Assembly: GCF_040515995.1 (NCBI RefSeq)
Contig: NZ_CP159485.1
Location: 2,418,001 to 2,482,000 of the forward strand
DNA from: Proteinivorax hydrogeniformans
GTDB lineage: Bacteria > Bacillota > Proteinivoracia > Proteinivoracales > Proteinivoracaceae
DNA length: 64,000 nt
Direction of reading: 5' to 3'
The notes under the pieces were generated by a model, which saw only the letters and a program-made list of their open reading frames with translations, ran no database searches and had not been told where the DNA came from. The position numbers and the translations under genes were made by a program. Below are positions 38,017 to 45,734 of the stretch, piece by piece. Positions within the stretch are counted from its first letter, which is position 1. Every line of letters begins with the position of its first letter.

Positions 38017-38769
38017 TTATACCCCTCCCTTATCTTTCTTATATTTTGCCTGTAAATTTTTCACCTTGCGGGTGTGGAATGCGTTAAAGGCCAACAAACC
38101 TCCTCCTACCGCTAGTAATAATGTCTTAAACGGTATATGTTTCCACACCTTTAGCCCAAATGGAATTTGTGGATCGCGAGGTAGATTATACTTTACAGGG
38201 TCGTCTTTTAGCACTGTTAAAACCTTCAAACCATTTAACTCATGTTCACCATAAAGATATGCGTTAGCGTAACCTTGTTCTTTTAATTGGGCAACTCTTT
38301 TTTGACCTATTTTTAGCAGTTCACCTCTGTCACCAAACTTAACAGCTCTAGTTGTACAAACATCTGAGCAAAATGGCTCCTTATTTTGTTTTATTCTGCC
38401 TGAGCATAATGTGCATTTCTCAATAGTGCCATTTGTTCGATCCGGTTCAACTGCATCGAAGGGACAGTTATTAACGCACCAATTACATGTAATACAAAGG
38501 CTTGAGTTAATTATCGTTAAACCGTCTTCATCTTTTTGGCAAGCCCCTGTAGGACAAGCTTTAACACAAGCTGCATCGGTGCAGTGAAAACAAGCCCTCT
38601 TGTCAGTTACTTCCGTAACTGCAGGATAAGTCCCTGAAGACACCTTATTAATTTTTGTCCTATGAACACCACTTGGTAACTCATATAACTGTTTGCAAGC
38701 AACGGTACAGGCATGACATCCGGCACATACTGATTCATCTACTAACATCGCCTTGTTTCCTTCTATCAT
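38017..38769 (-). CDS. Four-cluster Fe-S subunit with C-terminal membrane anchor
   Basis: A 250-residue DmsB/PsrB/FdnH-type ferredoxin subunit. Four cysteine groups are visible: CAGCHACTVAC, CFHCTDAACVKAC, CITCNWCVNNC and CTLCSGRIKQNKEPFC. Residues about 208-228 form one transmembrane helix (TLLLAVGGGLLAFNAF), followed by a basic tail. It has no signal peptide, so it probably crosses the membrane bound to the Tat-exported catalytic subunit encoded upstream. It passes electrons to the molybdopterin subunit. The usual NrfD/PsrC or cytochrome b partner is not encoded; HydA-RnfC follows 2 nt downstream instead. Confidence 0.88.
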   Translation of the reverse strand: MIEGNKAMLVDESVCAGCHACTVACKQLYELPSGVHRTKINKVSSGTYPAVTEVTDKRACFHCTDAACVKACPTGACQKDEDGLTIINSSLCITCNWCVNNCPFDAVEPDRTNGTIEKCTLCSGRIKQNKEPFCSDVCTTRAVKFGDRGELLKIGQKRVAQLKEQGYANAYLYGEHELNGLKVLTVLKDDPVKYNLPRDPQIPFGLKVWKHIPFKTLLLAVGGGLLAFNAFHTRKVKNLQAKYKKDKGGV

Positions 38770-38836
38770 GGGTTTTTCCTCCCCCTTTCGCTAATCTTTC
38801 CTTGTAATATCATCAAAAAGTTTACTACATAAGTCT

Positions 38837-41083
38837 CTATGCCTTTCTAACGTTTAAACAAACTTCAGACATGCAGGCACCGGCTCCAGGGTCATTTAGC
38901 TTTCTAAACTCTTCTACACTAAAGTCTGGAATTAGGTCGCCGTCATTGGCCCCTTTTCCATGTGCAACTTTTAACCCTTTGGCCCAACGACCAAAACCGT
39001 GTTCAATCATTATAGTGTCTGGTCTAATGCCTTCAATCAGTTTTGCCTTTAACTTAATCTCACTGATTTTAGATTCGACAATTACTTCCTCTCCATCTTT
39101 TATGCCCATCTTCTGCGCTACCTGAGCGTTCATCACAGCATAATTCTCAGGAGAGATTTCATCAGCAATAGGGTTATTTTGTGTCCTATGCATCTTATGA
39201 ACATTAGGTCTGTTAATAACTAGATAGAAAGGGTACTTGTCCGATTTTTCCTCAAGTTTCGGCCGCCAAGTAGGAAGTGGGTCAAATCCCTTCTCCTCAA
39301 AGAGAGTTGCGTATAACTCAATTTTACCACTAGGGGTGTTAAACGTTTCTCTTGGCTCTAGGGCTTTTTCATCTCCCCAAAGACCGTTAGGGCTTTTTGA
39401 AAACTCTTCCCAGCTAGTGCCTAGGGCTTTAAGGCGTTCGTCGTTAAACTTACCACCAGAAACACCTTCAAAATATTTTCCTAGACCCATTTTTTCCGCA
39501 ATCTCCATAGTTATAGTTCCCCAACCTTTGGTGTTATAGAGTGAATCATGAACTGGAAGTTTTAAGGCAAGCTGTGGATACATGGAGTTATACGCCCTGT
39601 CAGCAAAACCAGACCCTTCTAACCAATGGGGTTCCGGAAGAACTATATCTGACAATTGCGCTAGCTCTGAAGGAAGTATTTCTAAGGTTACTAAAAAGTC
39701 CATTTCTGCAAAAGCTTTGGTCATTCGCTTAGCATTTGGGAATGTCAATGTATTATAACCTCTTACTAAGGCTGCTTTTACAGGGTAAGGATCTTCGTTT
39801 AAGATGCCATCAGCTACTGTAGCCATGTTCCCCCTATAGTAGGTATGCATTAAAGGCTCCTCTTCCCAACCATCTATTCTCTTTGTAACCATATCTGGAA
39901 ATTCAGGTGGCGGGAATATGGCATCAAAACCAGGCATGCTTGGATTTCTTGGAAGCAAGCTTCCTCCCGGCCGATCTATAGTTCCAACAAGTGCATTTAG
40001 TATTACCTGCGTTTGGGCAAGCTTAGTACTATTTACATAGTTCGGCCCTGCAGCGTCACGTTTATGACTTGGTATGTGAGCAGGTGGTGTTTGTGCAAAT
40101 TCTCTTGCTATCCTTACAATTACATCAGCAGGAACTTCTGTCTTGCCTTCCGCCCACTGTGGCGTGTATTGTTTAGAAAACTCTTTTACTTCTTCAAATC
40201 CTTTGGTGTATTTTTCCACAAACTCTTTGTCATACAACTCTTCTTTAATAATCACATGAATCATAGCCAAGGTAAAAGCTAAGTCAGTTCCTGGTTTGAT
40301 AGGAATCCACTCATGAGCTTTACCCGCTGTTATAGATTTATAAGGATCTAAAACAACTAACTTAGCTCCCTTTCGCATAGCGTCCGTTACATGTTGCATA
40401 TGCATGTTTTTCGCTTTTCCTAAAAGGTCAGTACCAAAACACAAAATATACTTAGAATTTTTTAGATCATATGTCCAAGGCTTACCACTTCCAGTTACCA
40501 TAGCGTGCCAAGCAGCCTCCTGGGTGGTAAAGCATGTGCTTTGGTGAGCTATAAAGTTAGGTGTTCCTATAGCTCTACCTAACCTTTGGGAGAAGGGATT
40601 ACTTCTATGCATAAAGCTAATAGCATGTCCTCCGTATTCCTCTTTAATTTCATTGAATTTGTTGGCGATAGTTTCGATAGCCTCTTCCCAGGATATCTCT
40701 ACAAATTTTGGGTCGACACCTATCCCTTTTTCTGGGTTAGTTCTTTTTAGAGGTTGTTTTAGCCTATCGGGATCATATAAAGTCTCTATGGAGTTATAAG
40801 CTTTGACACATAAACGTCCTTGAGCGGCTAAGTCATCTGGATTTCCTTTTAAATGTACTACCCTTCCATTTTTAACGTAAGCTTTGATAGCGCAGTTTCC
40901 ACTACAAACACCACAAAAACTCGGCACAACCTTGGCCTCTTCTTCATTTAATGGCAGCCTGTCTTGTTCTTTTGCCTTTACAAATTTAGGCACACTTAAG
41001 CCAACTCCAGCTGCTAACCCTGCCCCTATTGATGTCTTTAAAAAATCCCTTCGATTTATCTTAAATTTTTCACGGTCGCTCAC
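38837..41083 (-). CDS. Tat-exported molybdopterin oxidoreductase (PsrA/PhsA-like)
   Basis: A 748-residue complex-iron-sulfur-molybdoenzyme catalytic subunit. A twin-arginine signal (RRDFLK at 11-16, then a hydrophobic stretch to about 36) sends it out of the cytoplasm. The N-terminal [4Fe-4S] site is CGVCSGNC, with the last Cys in GRLCVKA. The predicted Mo ligand is C184 in AHQSTCFTTQEAAW, as in thiosulfate, polysulfide and related reductases. The C-terminal dinucleotide-binding domain begins near NRPNVHKMHRTQNN. GTG start with AAGGAGTG upstream, overlapping torD closely. The substrate is not readable; sulfur compounds are the likeliest guess, and arsenate or others cannot be excluded. Confidence 0.88.
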   Translation of the reverse strand: MSDREKFKINRRDFLKTSIGAGLAAGVGLSVPKFVKAKEQDRLPLNEEEAKVVPSFCGVCSGNCAIKAYVKNGRVVHLKGNPDDLAAQGRLCVKAYNSIETLYDPDRLKQPLKRTNPEKGIGVDPKFVEISWEEAIETIANKFNEIKEEYGGHAISFMHRSNPFSQRLGRAIGTPNFIAHQSTCFTTQEAAWHAMVTGSGKPWTYDLKNSKYILCFGTDLLGKAKNMHMQHVTDAMRKGAKLVVLDPYKSITAGKAHEWIPIKPGTDLAFTLAMIHVIIKEELYDKEFVEKYTKGFEEVKEFSKQYTPQWAEGKTEVPADVIVRIAREFAQTPPAHIPSHKRDAAGPNYVNSTKLAQTQVILNALVGTIDRPGGSLLPRNPSMPGFDAIFPPPEFPDMVTKRIDGWEEEPLMHTYYRGNMATVADGILNEDPYPVKAALVRGYNTLTFPNAKRMTKAFAEMDFLVTLEILPSELAQLSDIVLPEPHWLEGSGFADRAYNSMYPQLALKLPVHDSLYNTKGWGTITMEIAEKMGLGKYFEGVSGGKFNDERLKALGTSWEEFSKSPNGLWGDEKALEPRETFNTPSGKIELYATLFEEKGFDPLPTWRPKLEEKSDKYPFYLVINRPNVHKMHRTQNNPIADEISPENYAVMNAQVAQKMGIKDGEEVIVESKISEIKLKAKLIEGIRPDTIMIEHGFGRWAKGLKVAHGKGANDGDLIPDFSVEEFRKLNDPGAGACMSEVCLNVRKA

Positions 41084-41085
41084 TT

Positions 41086-41703
41086 CTAATTCACTCCTTC
41101 CTTAATATTCAAGTTACATTCTTGAAGCTTAAACTTTCTTCGCTCAACCTCAAGAAAGGCTACAGCATAGTCAATTAGTTTTGTGTAAAAACAGGAGGTA
41201 GTTTTGTCTTTAGCGTCCACTAGTAACTGTGGGACCCACTGATTGATATGGTCGCGATAAAACTCACACTGCAAATCATGCTCTTTTTGTTCTATCAAAT
41301 GCGACATAAAAATTAACTCTGCAGAAACATGGTCCTCTAATAAACGACTACTTGGATCAAGTTTAAACCCACAATCTAAATAAAACTTTTTTACTTTAAG
41401 CCAAGGCTCCTGCTTTAACTGAAACTTCTCTCCCCTATAAACAGATTCGTATGGCCTTACCCCAGTGGGCAACAAAAATGTACTGGTAAATTCTGCTTGC
41501 AACTGAGAAATTTGTTGACCTTTTAATGCAGTTTCCATAGCATTTAATAGTTCATCTGTCACTTTAGTCTCCATATCAAAATATGACGAGGAAGCTTCAG
41601 TTATTTCTATTGCAGTTTGCAAAGTTTCTAGTTCAATTTGTTTGTAAAGCAGACTAGATAGCATTGTATAATTTAATCCCCTTAGATTGTCCTCGGCCGT
41701 CAT
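41086..41703 (-). CDS. TorD-family molybdoenzyme chaperone
   Basis: About 205 residues from the ATG at 41703; a GTG at 41715 overlaps AGGAGG. All-helical, with the TorD/DmsD-type region RPYESVYRGEKF and EDHVSAELIFMSHLIEQ. These chaperones bind the Tat signal and hold the apo-enzyme until the cofactor is inserted. It is the first gene behind the sigma-54-type promoter and overlaps the gene of its presumed client. Confidence 0.85.
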   Translation of the reverse strand: MTAEDNLRGLNYTMLSSLLYKQIELETLQTAIEITEASSSYFDMETKVTDELLNAMETALKGQQISQLQAEFTSTFLLPTGVRPYESVYRGEKFQLKQEPWLKVKKFYLDCGFKLDPSSRLLEDHVSAELIFMSHLIEQKEHDLQCEFYRDHINQWVPQLLVDAKDKTTSCFYTKLIDYAVAFLEVERRKFKLQECNLNIKEGVN

Positions 41704-41758
41704 CAAAGATAGCACCTCCTTTAAGTTTGTGATAAATCCACTAGCAACCTAAATATAT

Positions 41759-41774
41759 AGCAAAAACCTTGCCA
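41759..41774 (-). promoter_or_regulatory. Sigma-54 (-24/-12) promoter
   Basis: The minus strand reads TGGCAAGGTTTTTGCT, an exact GG-N10-GC match (consensus TGGCAC-N5-TTGCW). Transcription would start near 41748, giving a leader of about 45 nt to the torD ATG. The gene just upstream encodes a sigma-54 activator. Confidence 0.85.
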
Positions 41775-41816
41775 ACTCCTCTTAAACTGAAAGAGGCAGG
41801 TGTAAGCAAGGTTTTT
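41762..41816 (-). terminator. Nested hairpin, terminator of the activator gene overlapping the promoter
   Basis: The outer arms AAAAACCTTGC (41762-41772) and GCAAGGTTTTT (41806-41816) pair over 11 bp. An inner CCTCTT/AAGAGG stem lies at 778-796 of this kilobase. On the minus strand it ends in five T. Its 3' arm and T-run are the same bases as the -24/-12 promoter. Confidence 0.7.
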
Positions 41817-41838
41817 AATATAACTTCTTCTTTATAAG

Positions 41839-41856
41839 TGTAGATTTTCGTCTACA
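41839..41856 (-). promoter_or_regulatory. Candidate activator site 1
   Basis: Perfect dyad TGTAGA-N6-TCTACA centred about 75 bp upstream of the -24 box, where sigma-54 activators usually bind. Other TCTACA(A) half-sites occur at 41894-41900 and 41929-41935. Confidence 0.65.
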
Positions 41857-41935
41857 AACTTTTTCATTTTAATATATATTCAGTCATATCCCTTCTACAA
41901 CAACGAATGTCAGTTGTGTATACATTCTTCTACAA

Positions 41936-41955
41936 CTGTAGCGCTTTGTCTACAG
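41936..41955 (-). promoter_or_regulatory. Candidate activator site 2
   Basis: Dyad CTGTAG-N8-CTACAG, sharing the TGTAG/CTACA core with site 1 and centred about 175 bp upstream of the -24 box. It overlaps the 3' end of the activator gene. Confidence 0.55.
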
Positions 41956-44211
41956 CAATTTATGTTTTCTCAACTTCTTGTATAAACTAGTTCTGTGTAT
42001 CCCAAGAAGTTCGGCAGCTTTTGTACGGTTGTTATTAGTTTTTTCTAAAACAAGTTCTAAAGTTTCTTTTTCCACCGAGTCCATAATATCGTCTAAACCT
42101 CTCTTAGAAGTTACATGGTGTTCCACGATATTATTCTTTACTAGATAGTCAGGGAGGTGGTGGAGATAAACTATTCTATCTTCGACCAAGTTAAGCAACC
42201 TTTCAATCATGTTTTCCATCTCCCTTATATTGCCAGGCCAATCGTAGTTATAAAAAGCTTCTAAAACTTTAGGATGAAATTGCTTTTTAGGAAGATTTTT
42301 TTCAACACATAATTTCTTTTTTAGTTCTTCCACTAACACTACTGTATCATCTTTTCGCTCTCTTAAAGGGGGCAAAGTTATATTAAGTACATTTAAACGA
42401 TAAAATAAATCCTCGCGAAACTTCCCTTTTTTGATTTGGTTGCTCAAATTTTTATTTGTTGCTGCTATAACTCTTACATCAACGTCAACAGGGCTAGCCC
42501 CACCTAGACGTTGGATAGTTTTATCTTGTAGCGCACTCAATAAATTTGACTGCATTTCAAGTGGCATATCTCCTATTTCATCTAAAAAGATAGTACCACC
42601 GTGGGCCTGTTCAAATTTGCCTGTTTTTCCACCCTTTAAAGCACCTGTAAAAGCCCCTTCCTCATAACCAAACAGTTCTGATTCTAGTAATGTTGGGGCA
42701 ATAGAGCTACAATCTACTTTAACAAAAGGTTTATCACAACGCTTGCTACTTTCGTGAATTATTTGGGCATACAAACCTTTACCCGTACCACTTTCTCCTA
42801 AAAGAAGTACCGTTGAATCGCTTTGGCTAGCTTTATAGACAAAGGATTTTGTATTTTCGACCTTTTGCGAAACTCCTACTATTTCTTTTAATTTTTCATG
42901 AGCGTTATTGTATCCCGACTCTAATTTATGCTTTTTTATATCGCTGCTTACTTTATTTTGCATATAAGGCCAACACATCTCAGCTTCAGAAATTCCACTG
43001 TATGCTGCAGCTGCTTTTTGCTTACAGGTATCATATCCGCAAACTCCACAGTTTAACTCATCTTCATCGCTAAATTTATCAGTACGCTTTAAAATTTCTC
43101 TTAACTCTTCTTCAGTAGGTTGTAAGTTATCCTGACTATATTTTCCCATAAAGCAGCGGTTTAGATTAATTTTTTGAGCCTTGAAGTCCGATGTACTTTT
43201 TTCGGATTCACTATCGGAAGAACTGTAGTAACTTCTATCATTATGAGATTGTATGACCCGCCTTTTTCTTTCATAATAGCTTATATCTCTATCTAACCCC
43301 GGCCCACTTATACATCCTTTACAAAACAAAATATCGATTAAGGCGGGTTTTTGAATTTCTTGATTTCGTATAGCTTCTAAAACCTCTAATACATCATCTT
43401 TTCCCTCTACTGTCATTATTCTGTTATCCAAAGCATCACTATCTTGCATTTTTGCTAGCTTGCTTAGCTCTCCCGCAAATGGCAACACCGGACCATTCTC
43501 TGGATATGGAGGATCTAAAGGTAAAGAAACCTCGTTTTTTAGATCAATGCTTTTATTAGCAAATATTTTTTTCAATTCCGTAAAAGTTATAGCGACGTCA
43601 ACGCTATTTTTTAAACACTCATGTTCGATTTCATCTTTTTTGCCGATACATGCCCCAATAAAGACCACATTTAATTCTTCATCTTTATAATAATTTCTAA
43701 CCAGCCTTGCCATGGCAATCATAGGGGAAACGAACCTTGTGATATTGCATAACAAATCGTTATAATGATGTTCAATTAAATTACATATTACAGGACAGAC
43801 AGAGCTTAAAAGTATCTCATCAGACTTTAGTATATCTTTGTTGTTTTTATTAAATTCACTTATGATTAGTTCAGCACCAGCAGATATATCACAAACTTCA
43901 TCAAAGCCAACTTTTTTAAGTGCGCCTATCACTTTATCTGCTCCACTATCAAACGCTGCTGGAAAAGATGGATCCAACAGCGCCACTGTTTTTTTCTTGC
44001 TATCTAAAAGTCTTTCCACTTCGTTTATATCTTCTTTTAGCTGTTTAGCTTCTTGCGAGCAAACCTTATAACACAGACCGCATTTAACGCAATCTTCTTT
44101 TATTATTTCAGCCCCACCATCTATAACCTTTATTGCATTAACAGGGCAAGCCCGGAGACAGTTGAAACATTTTTTACAAAGCTCTTCTTTGGACTTTACA
44201 ACAGAAAGCAT
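41950..44211 (-). CDS. Sigma-54 activator with N-terminal [FeFe]-hydrogenase-like sensor
   Basis: About 753 residues from the ATG at 44211, eight bases after GGAGG; an ATG at 44217 is closer to it. Residues 12-55: two [4Fe-4S] ferredoxin motifs. Residues 75-310: Fe-hydrogenase large-subunit-like domain with degenerate H-cluster motifs SSVCPVIC (138-145), GACIGKKDE (188-196) and CKGCISGPG (299-307), keeping the cluster-type cysteines. Residues 388-420: four-cysteine Fe-S domain (CGVCGYDTCKQ). Residues 450-690: AAA+ domain with Walker A GESGTGKG, GAFTGA at 521-526 and Walker B GTIFLDEI. Residues 705-753: Fis-type HTH. It probably senses H2 or redox state and activates the operon downstream. Confidence 0.92.
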   Translation of the reverse strand: MLSVVKSKEELCKKCFNCLRACPVNAIKVIDGGAEIIKEDCVKCGLCYKVCSQEAKQLKEDINEVERLLDSKKKTVALLDPSFPAAFDSGADKVIGALKKVGFDEVCDISAGAELIISEFNKNNKDILKSDEILLSSVCPVICNLIEHHYNDLLCNITRFVSPMIAMARLVRNYYKDEELNVVFIGACIGKKDEIEHECLKNSVDVAITFTELKKIFANKSIDLKNEVSLPLDPPYPENGPVLPFAGELSKLAKMQDSDALDNRIMTVEGKDDVLEVLEAIRNQEIQKPALIDILFCKGCISGPGLDRDISYYERKRRVIQSHNDRSYYSSSDSESEKSTSDFKAQKINLNRCFMGKYSQDNLQPTEEELREILKRTDKFSDEDELNCGVCGYDTCKQKAAAAYSGISEAEMCWPYMQNKVSSDIKKHKLESGYNNAHEKLKEIVGVSQKVENTKSFVYKASQSDSTVLLLGESGTGKGLYAQIIHESSKRCDKPFVKVDCSSIAPTLLESELFGYEEGAFTGALKGGKTGKFEQAHGGTIFLDEIGDMPLEMQSNLLSALQDKTIQRLGGASPVDVDVRVIAATNKNLSNQIKKGKFREDLFYRLNVLNITLPPLRERKDDTVVLVEELKKKLCVEKNLPKKQFHPKVLEAFYNYDWPGNIREMENMIERLLNLVEDRIVYLHHLPDYLVKNNIVEHHVTSKRGLDDIMDSVEKETLELVLEKTNNNRTKAAELLGIHRTSLYKKLRKHKLL

Positions 44212-44562
44212 AAACATTACCTCCCCAACTATACGGCCGTAAGCTTTTCTGCCTTTTCTTTAATATAATACTTATAGTGGTAAATTTCAATATTAATTTT
44301 CATCGCATAAGGTGCTACCCTCTAATTTTTAAGGTTGTAATGATTTTTTAACTACTGACTTAAGTTATACCTTCAACAACAAACATATTATAAACACATT
44401 TTTTTAGAGGTTTATATGTGTAAGATTTTGTGATAGAATAAATTTAATAAGCTTGAAATAATTTTTAATAAACTCTAAGATATTTACTTCTTACTTAACA
44501 GCATATTAAACAGTATATCATAAAAGAATCATAGCAAGTATAATAAAAAAGGAGTGTTTTAA
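44212..44562. other. Divergent intergenic gap between activator and tatA
   Basis: About 350 AT-rich bases. I see no gene, no clear GG-N10-GC element and no copy of the TGTAG/CTACA dyads. It must hold the promoters of both flanking genes, but I cannot fix them. Confidence 0.5.
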
Positions 44563-44739
44563 ATGTTTGGTAGATTCGGTATGCAAGAGTTGATTATTAT
44601 CTTAGCAGTAGCGCTTTTAGTTTTTGGCCCAACTAAGCTGCCTGAAATTGGCAAGTCCATAGGTAAAGCTATTGGTGAGTTTAAAGGACATGCAAAAAGT
44701 ATATCAGACGATATTACGGATGATGATTCCAAAAAATAG
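44563..44739 (+). CDS. tatA: Twin-arginine translocase subunit TatA
   Basis: A 58-residue protein: MFGRFGMQELIIILAVALLV, then FGPTKLPEIGKSIGKAIGEFK. A single N-terminal membrane helix, the FGPxKLPE hinge and an amphipathic helix are diagnostic of TatA/E, followed by a short acidic tail. ATG with AAGGAG eight bases upstream. It forms the pore of the Tat system that exports folded, cofactor-loaded enzymes. The Tat-signal molybdoenzyme encoded close by is the obvious client. No TatB is visible, as in most Firmicutes. Confidence 0.95.
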   Translation: MFGRFGMQELIIILAVALLVFGPTKLPEIGKSIGKAIGEFKGHAKSISDDITDDDSKK

Positions 44740-44748
44740 CCTGCGATC

Positions 44749-44780
44749 TAGAAGACACTACTTAAAGGTAGTGTCTTCTA
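44749..44780 (+). other. Hairpin between tatA and tatC
   Basis: TAGAAGACACTAC/GTAGTGTCTTCTA forms a perfect 13-bp stem with a 6-nt loop but no T-run. It may set the ratio of tatA to tatC mRNA. Confidence 0.6.
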
Positions 44781-44805
44781 AACTGCAAGCTAAGAGGAGG
44801 TGCCT

Positions 44806-45534
44806 TTGTTTGTGACTACTAAACTAACATTGATCGATCACTTTGCAGAGTTACGCAAAAGGTTAATCATTATATTCATATCTACTATTGGAGCTGCCGC
44901 TTTAACTTATATGCACATTGACCCAATTATAGGGATTCTTTTAAAACCAGCGGATAACATAGAATTTATTTACGTTAGCCCGCCAGAACTTCTATTAACC
45001 TACATAAGGGTATCCATTATATTAGGTGTTTTCTTTGCATCCCCCATTATCCTTTTCCAGCTTTGGTTGTTTTTAAGTCCTGCATTGAAAAAGAAAGAAC
45101 AAAGATACTTGTTGTTGGCACTATTTGTAGGTATTTTGCTCTTTATTGTGGGAGCAGTTTTTGCTTATTTTATAATTATTCCGTTAACCTTAGACTTTTT
45201 TGTTAGGTTATCTGCAGGGCAAATTGATGCAATGTTTTCAATTGCTAATTATATCTCTTTTATCAAATCTCTAATATTGGCTTTTGCGCTAGTTTTTCAA
45301 CTACCGTTAATAATTGTTTTGCTAAGTCAGCTAGGTCTAGTCACTGCAAAATCATTAAGGAAATTTAGAAGGTATTTCCTTCTTATAATCATCATTGTAG
45401 CTGCGCTCATTACACCACCTGACATAATTTCTCAATTTTTGATGGCCGGCCCGATGATTGTATTGTATGAGATAAGTATTCTAATATCTGCTCTTATTGA
45501 CAGAAGAAGAAAGAAAAAGCGAAAGAAGAAGTAA
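44806..45534 (+). CDS. tatC: Twin-arginine translocase subunit TatC
   Basis: About 242 residues with six membrane helices. The N terminus LTLIDHFAELRKRLIIIF is the TatC signal-recognition segment, and FASPIILFQLWLFLSPAL matches the conserved loop; RLSAGQIDAMFSIANYISF follows later. TatC binds the twin-arginine motif. Start uncertain: TTG at 44806 (five bases after GAGGAGG) or GTG at 44812; a GTG at 44800 lies in the ribosome binding site. Basic C-terminal tail (DRRRKKKRKKK). Confidence 0.95.
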   Translation: MFVTTKLTLIDHFAELRKRLIIIFISTIGAAALTYMHIDPIIGILLKPADNIEFIYVSPPELLLTYIRVSIILGVFFASPIILFQLWLFLSPALKKKEQRYLLLALFVGILLFIVGAVFAYFIIIPLTLDFFVRLSAGQIDAMFSIANYISFIKSLILAFALVFQLPLIIVLLSQLGLVTAKSLRKFRRYFLLIIIIVAALITPPDIISQFLMAGPMIVLYEISILISALIDRRRKKKRKKK

Positions 45535-45570
45535 AATACGACGATTCATTAAATTAATTTCTACCATTAT

Positions 45571-45625
45571 ACTAGCCCTTATATTAAGTGGAGCAGTTTC
45601 ATATCTACTTAATATAAGGGCTAGT
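45571..45625 (+). terminator. Terminator after tatC
   Basis: ACTAGCCCTTATATTAAGT pairs with ACTTAATATAAGGGCTAGT in a perfect 19-bp stem, followed by CTTTACATTTTT on the plus strand. Confidence 0.75.
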
Positions 45626-45676
45626 CTTTACATTTTTAAAATATTTCTAAAACAGAATGCTAAGCCCTGATCAAAA

Positions 45677-45721
45677 AAATCCCAGCCCCGCGTTTAAAAA
45701 TAAAACGTGGGACTGGGATTT
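45677..45721 (-). terminator. Terminator of the last NuoL-like gene
   Basis: AAATCCCAGTCCCACGTTT pairs with AAACGCGGGGCTGGGATTT, with two mismatches, and a run of seven T follows on the minus strand. It closes the Mrp cluster. Confidence 0.85.
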
Positions 45722-45734
45722 AATATTTACTTTT

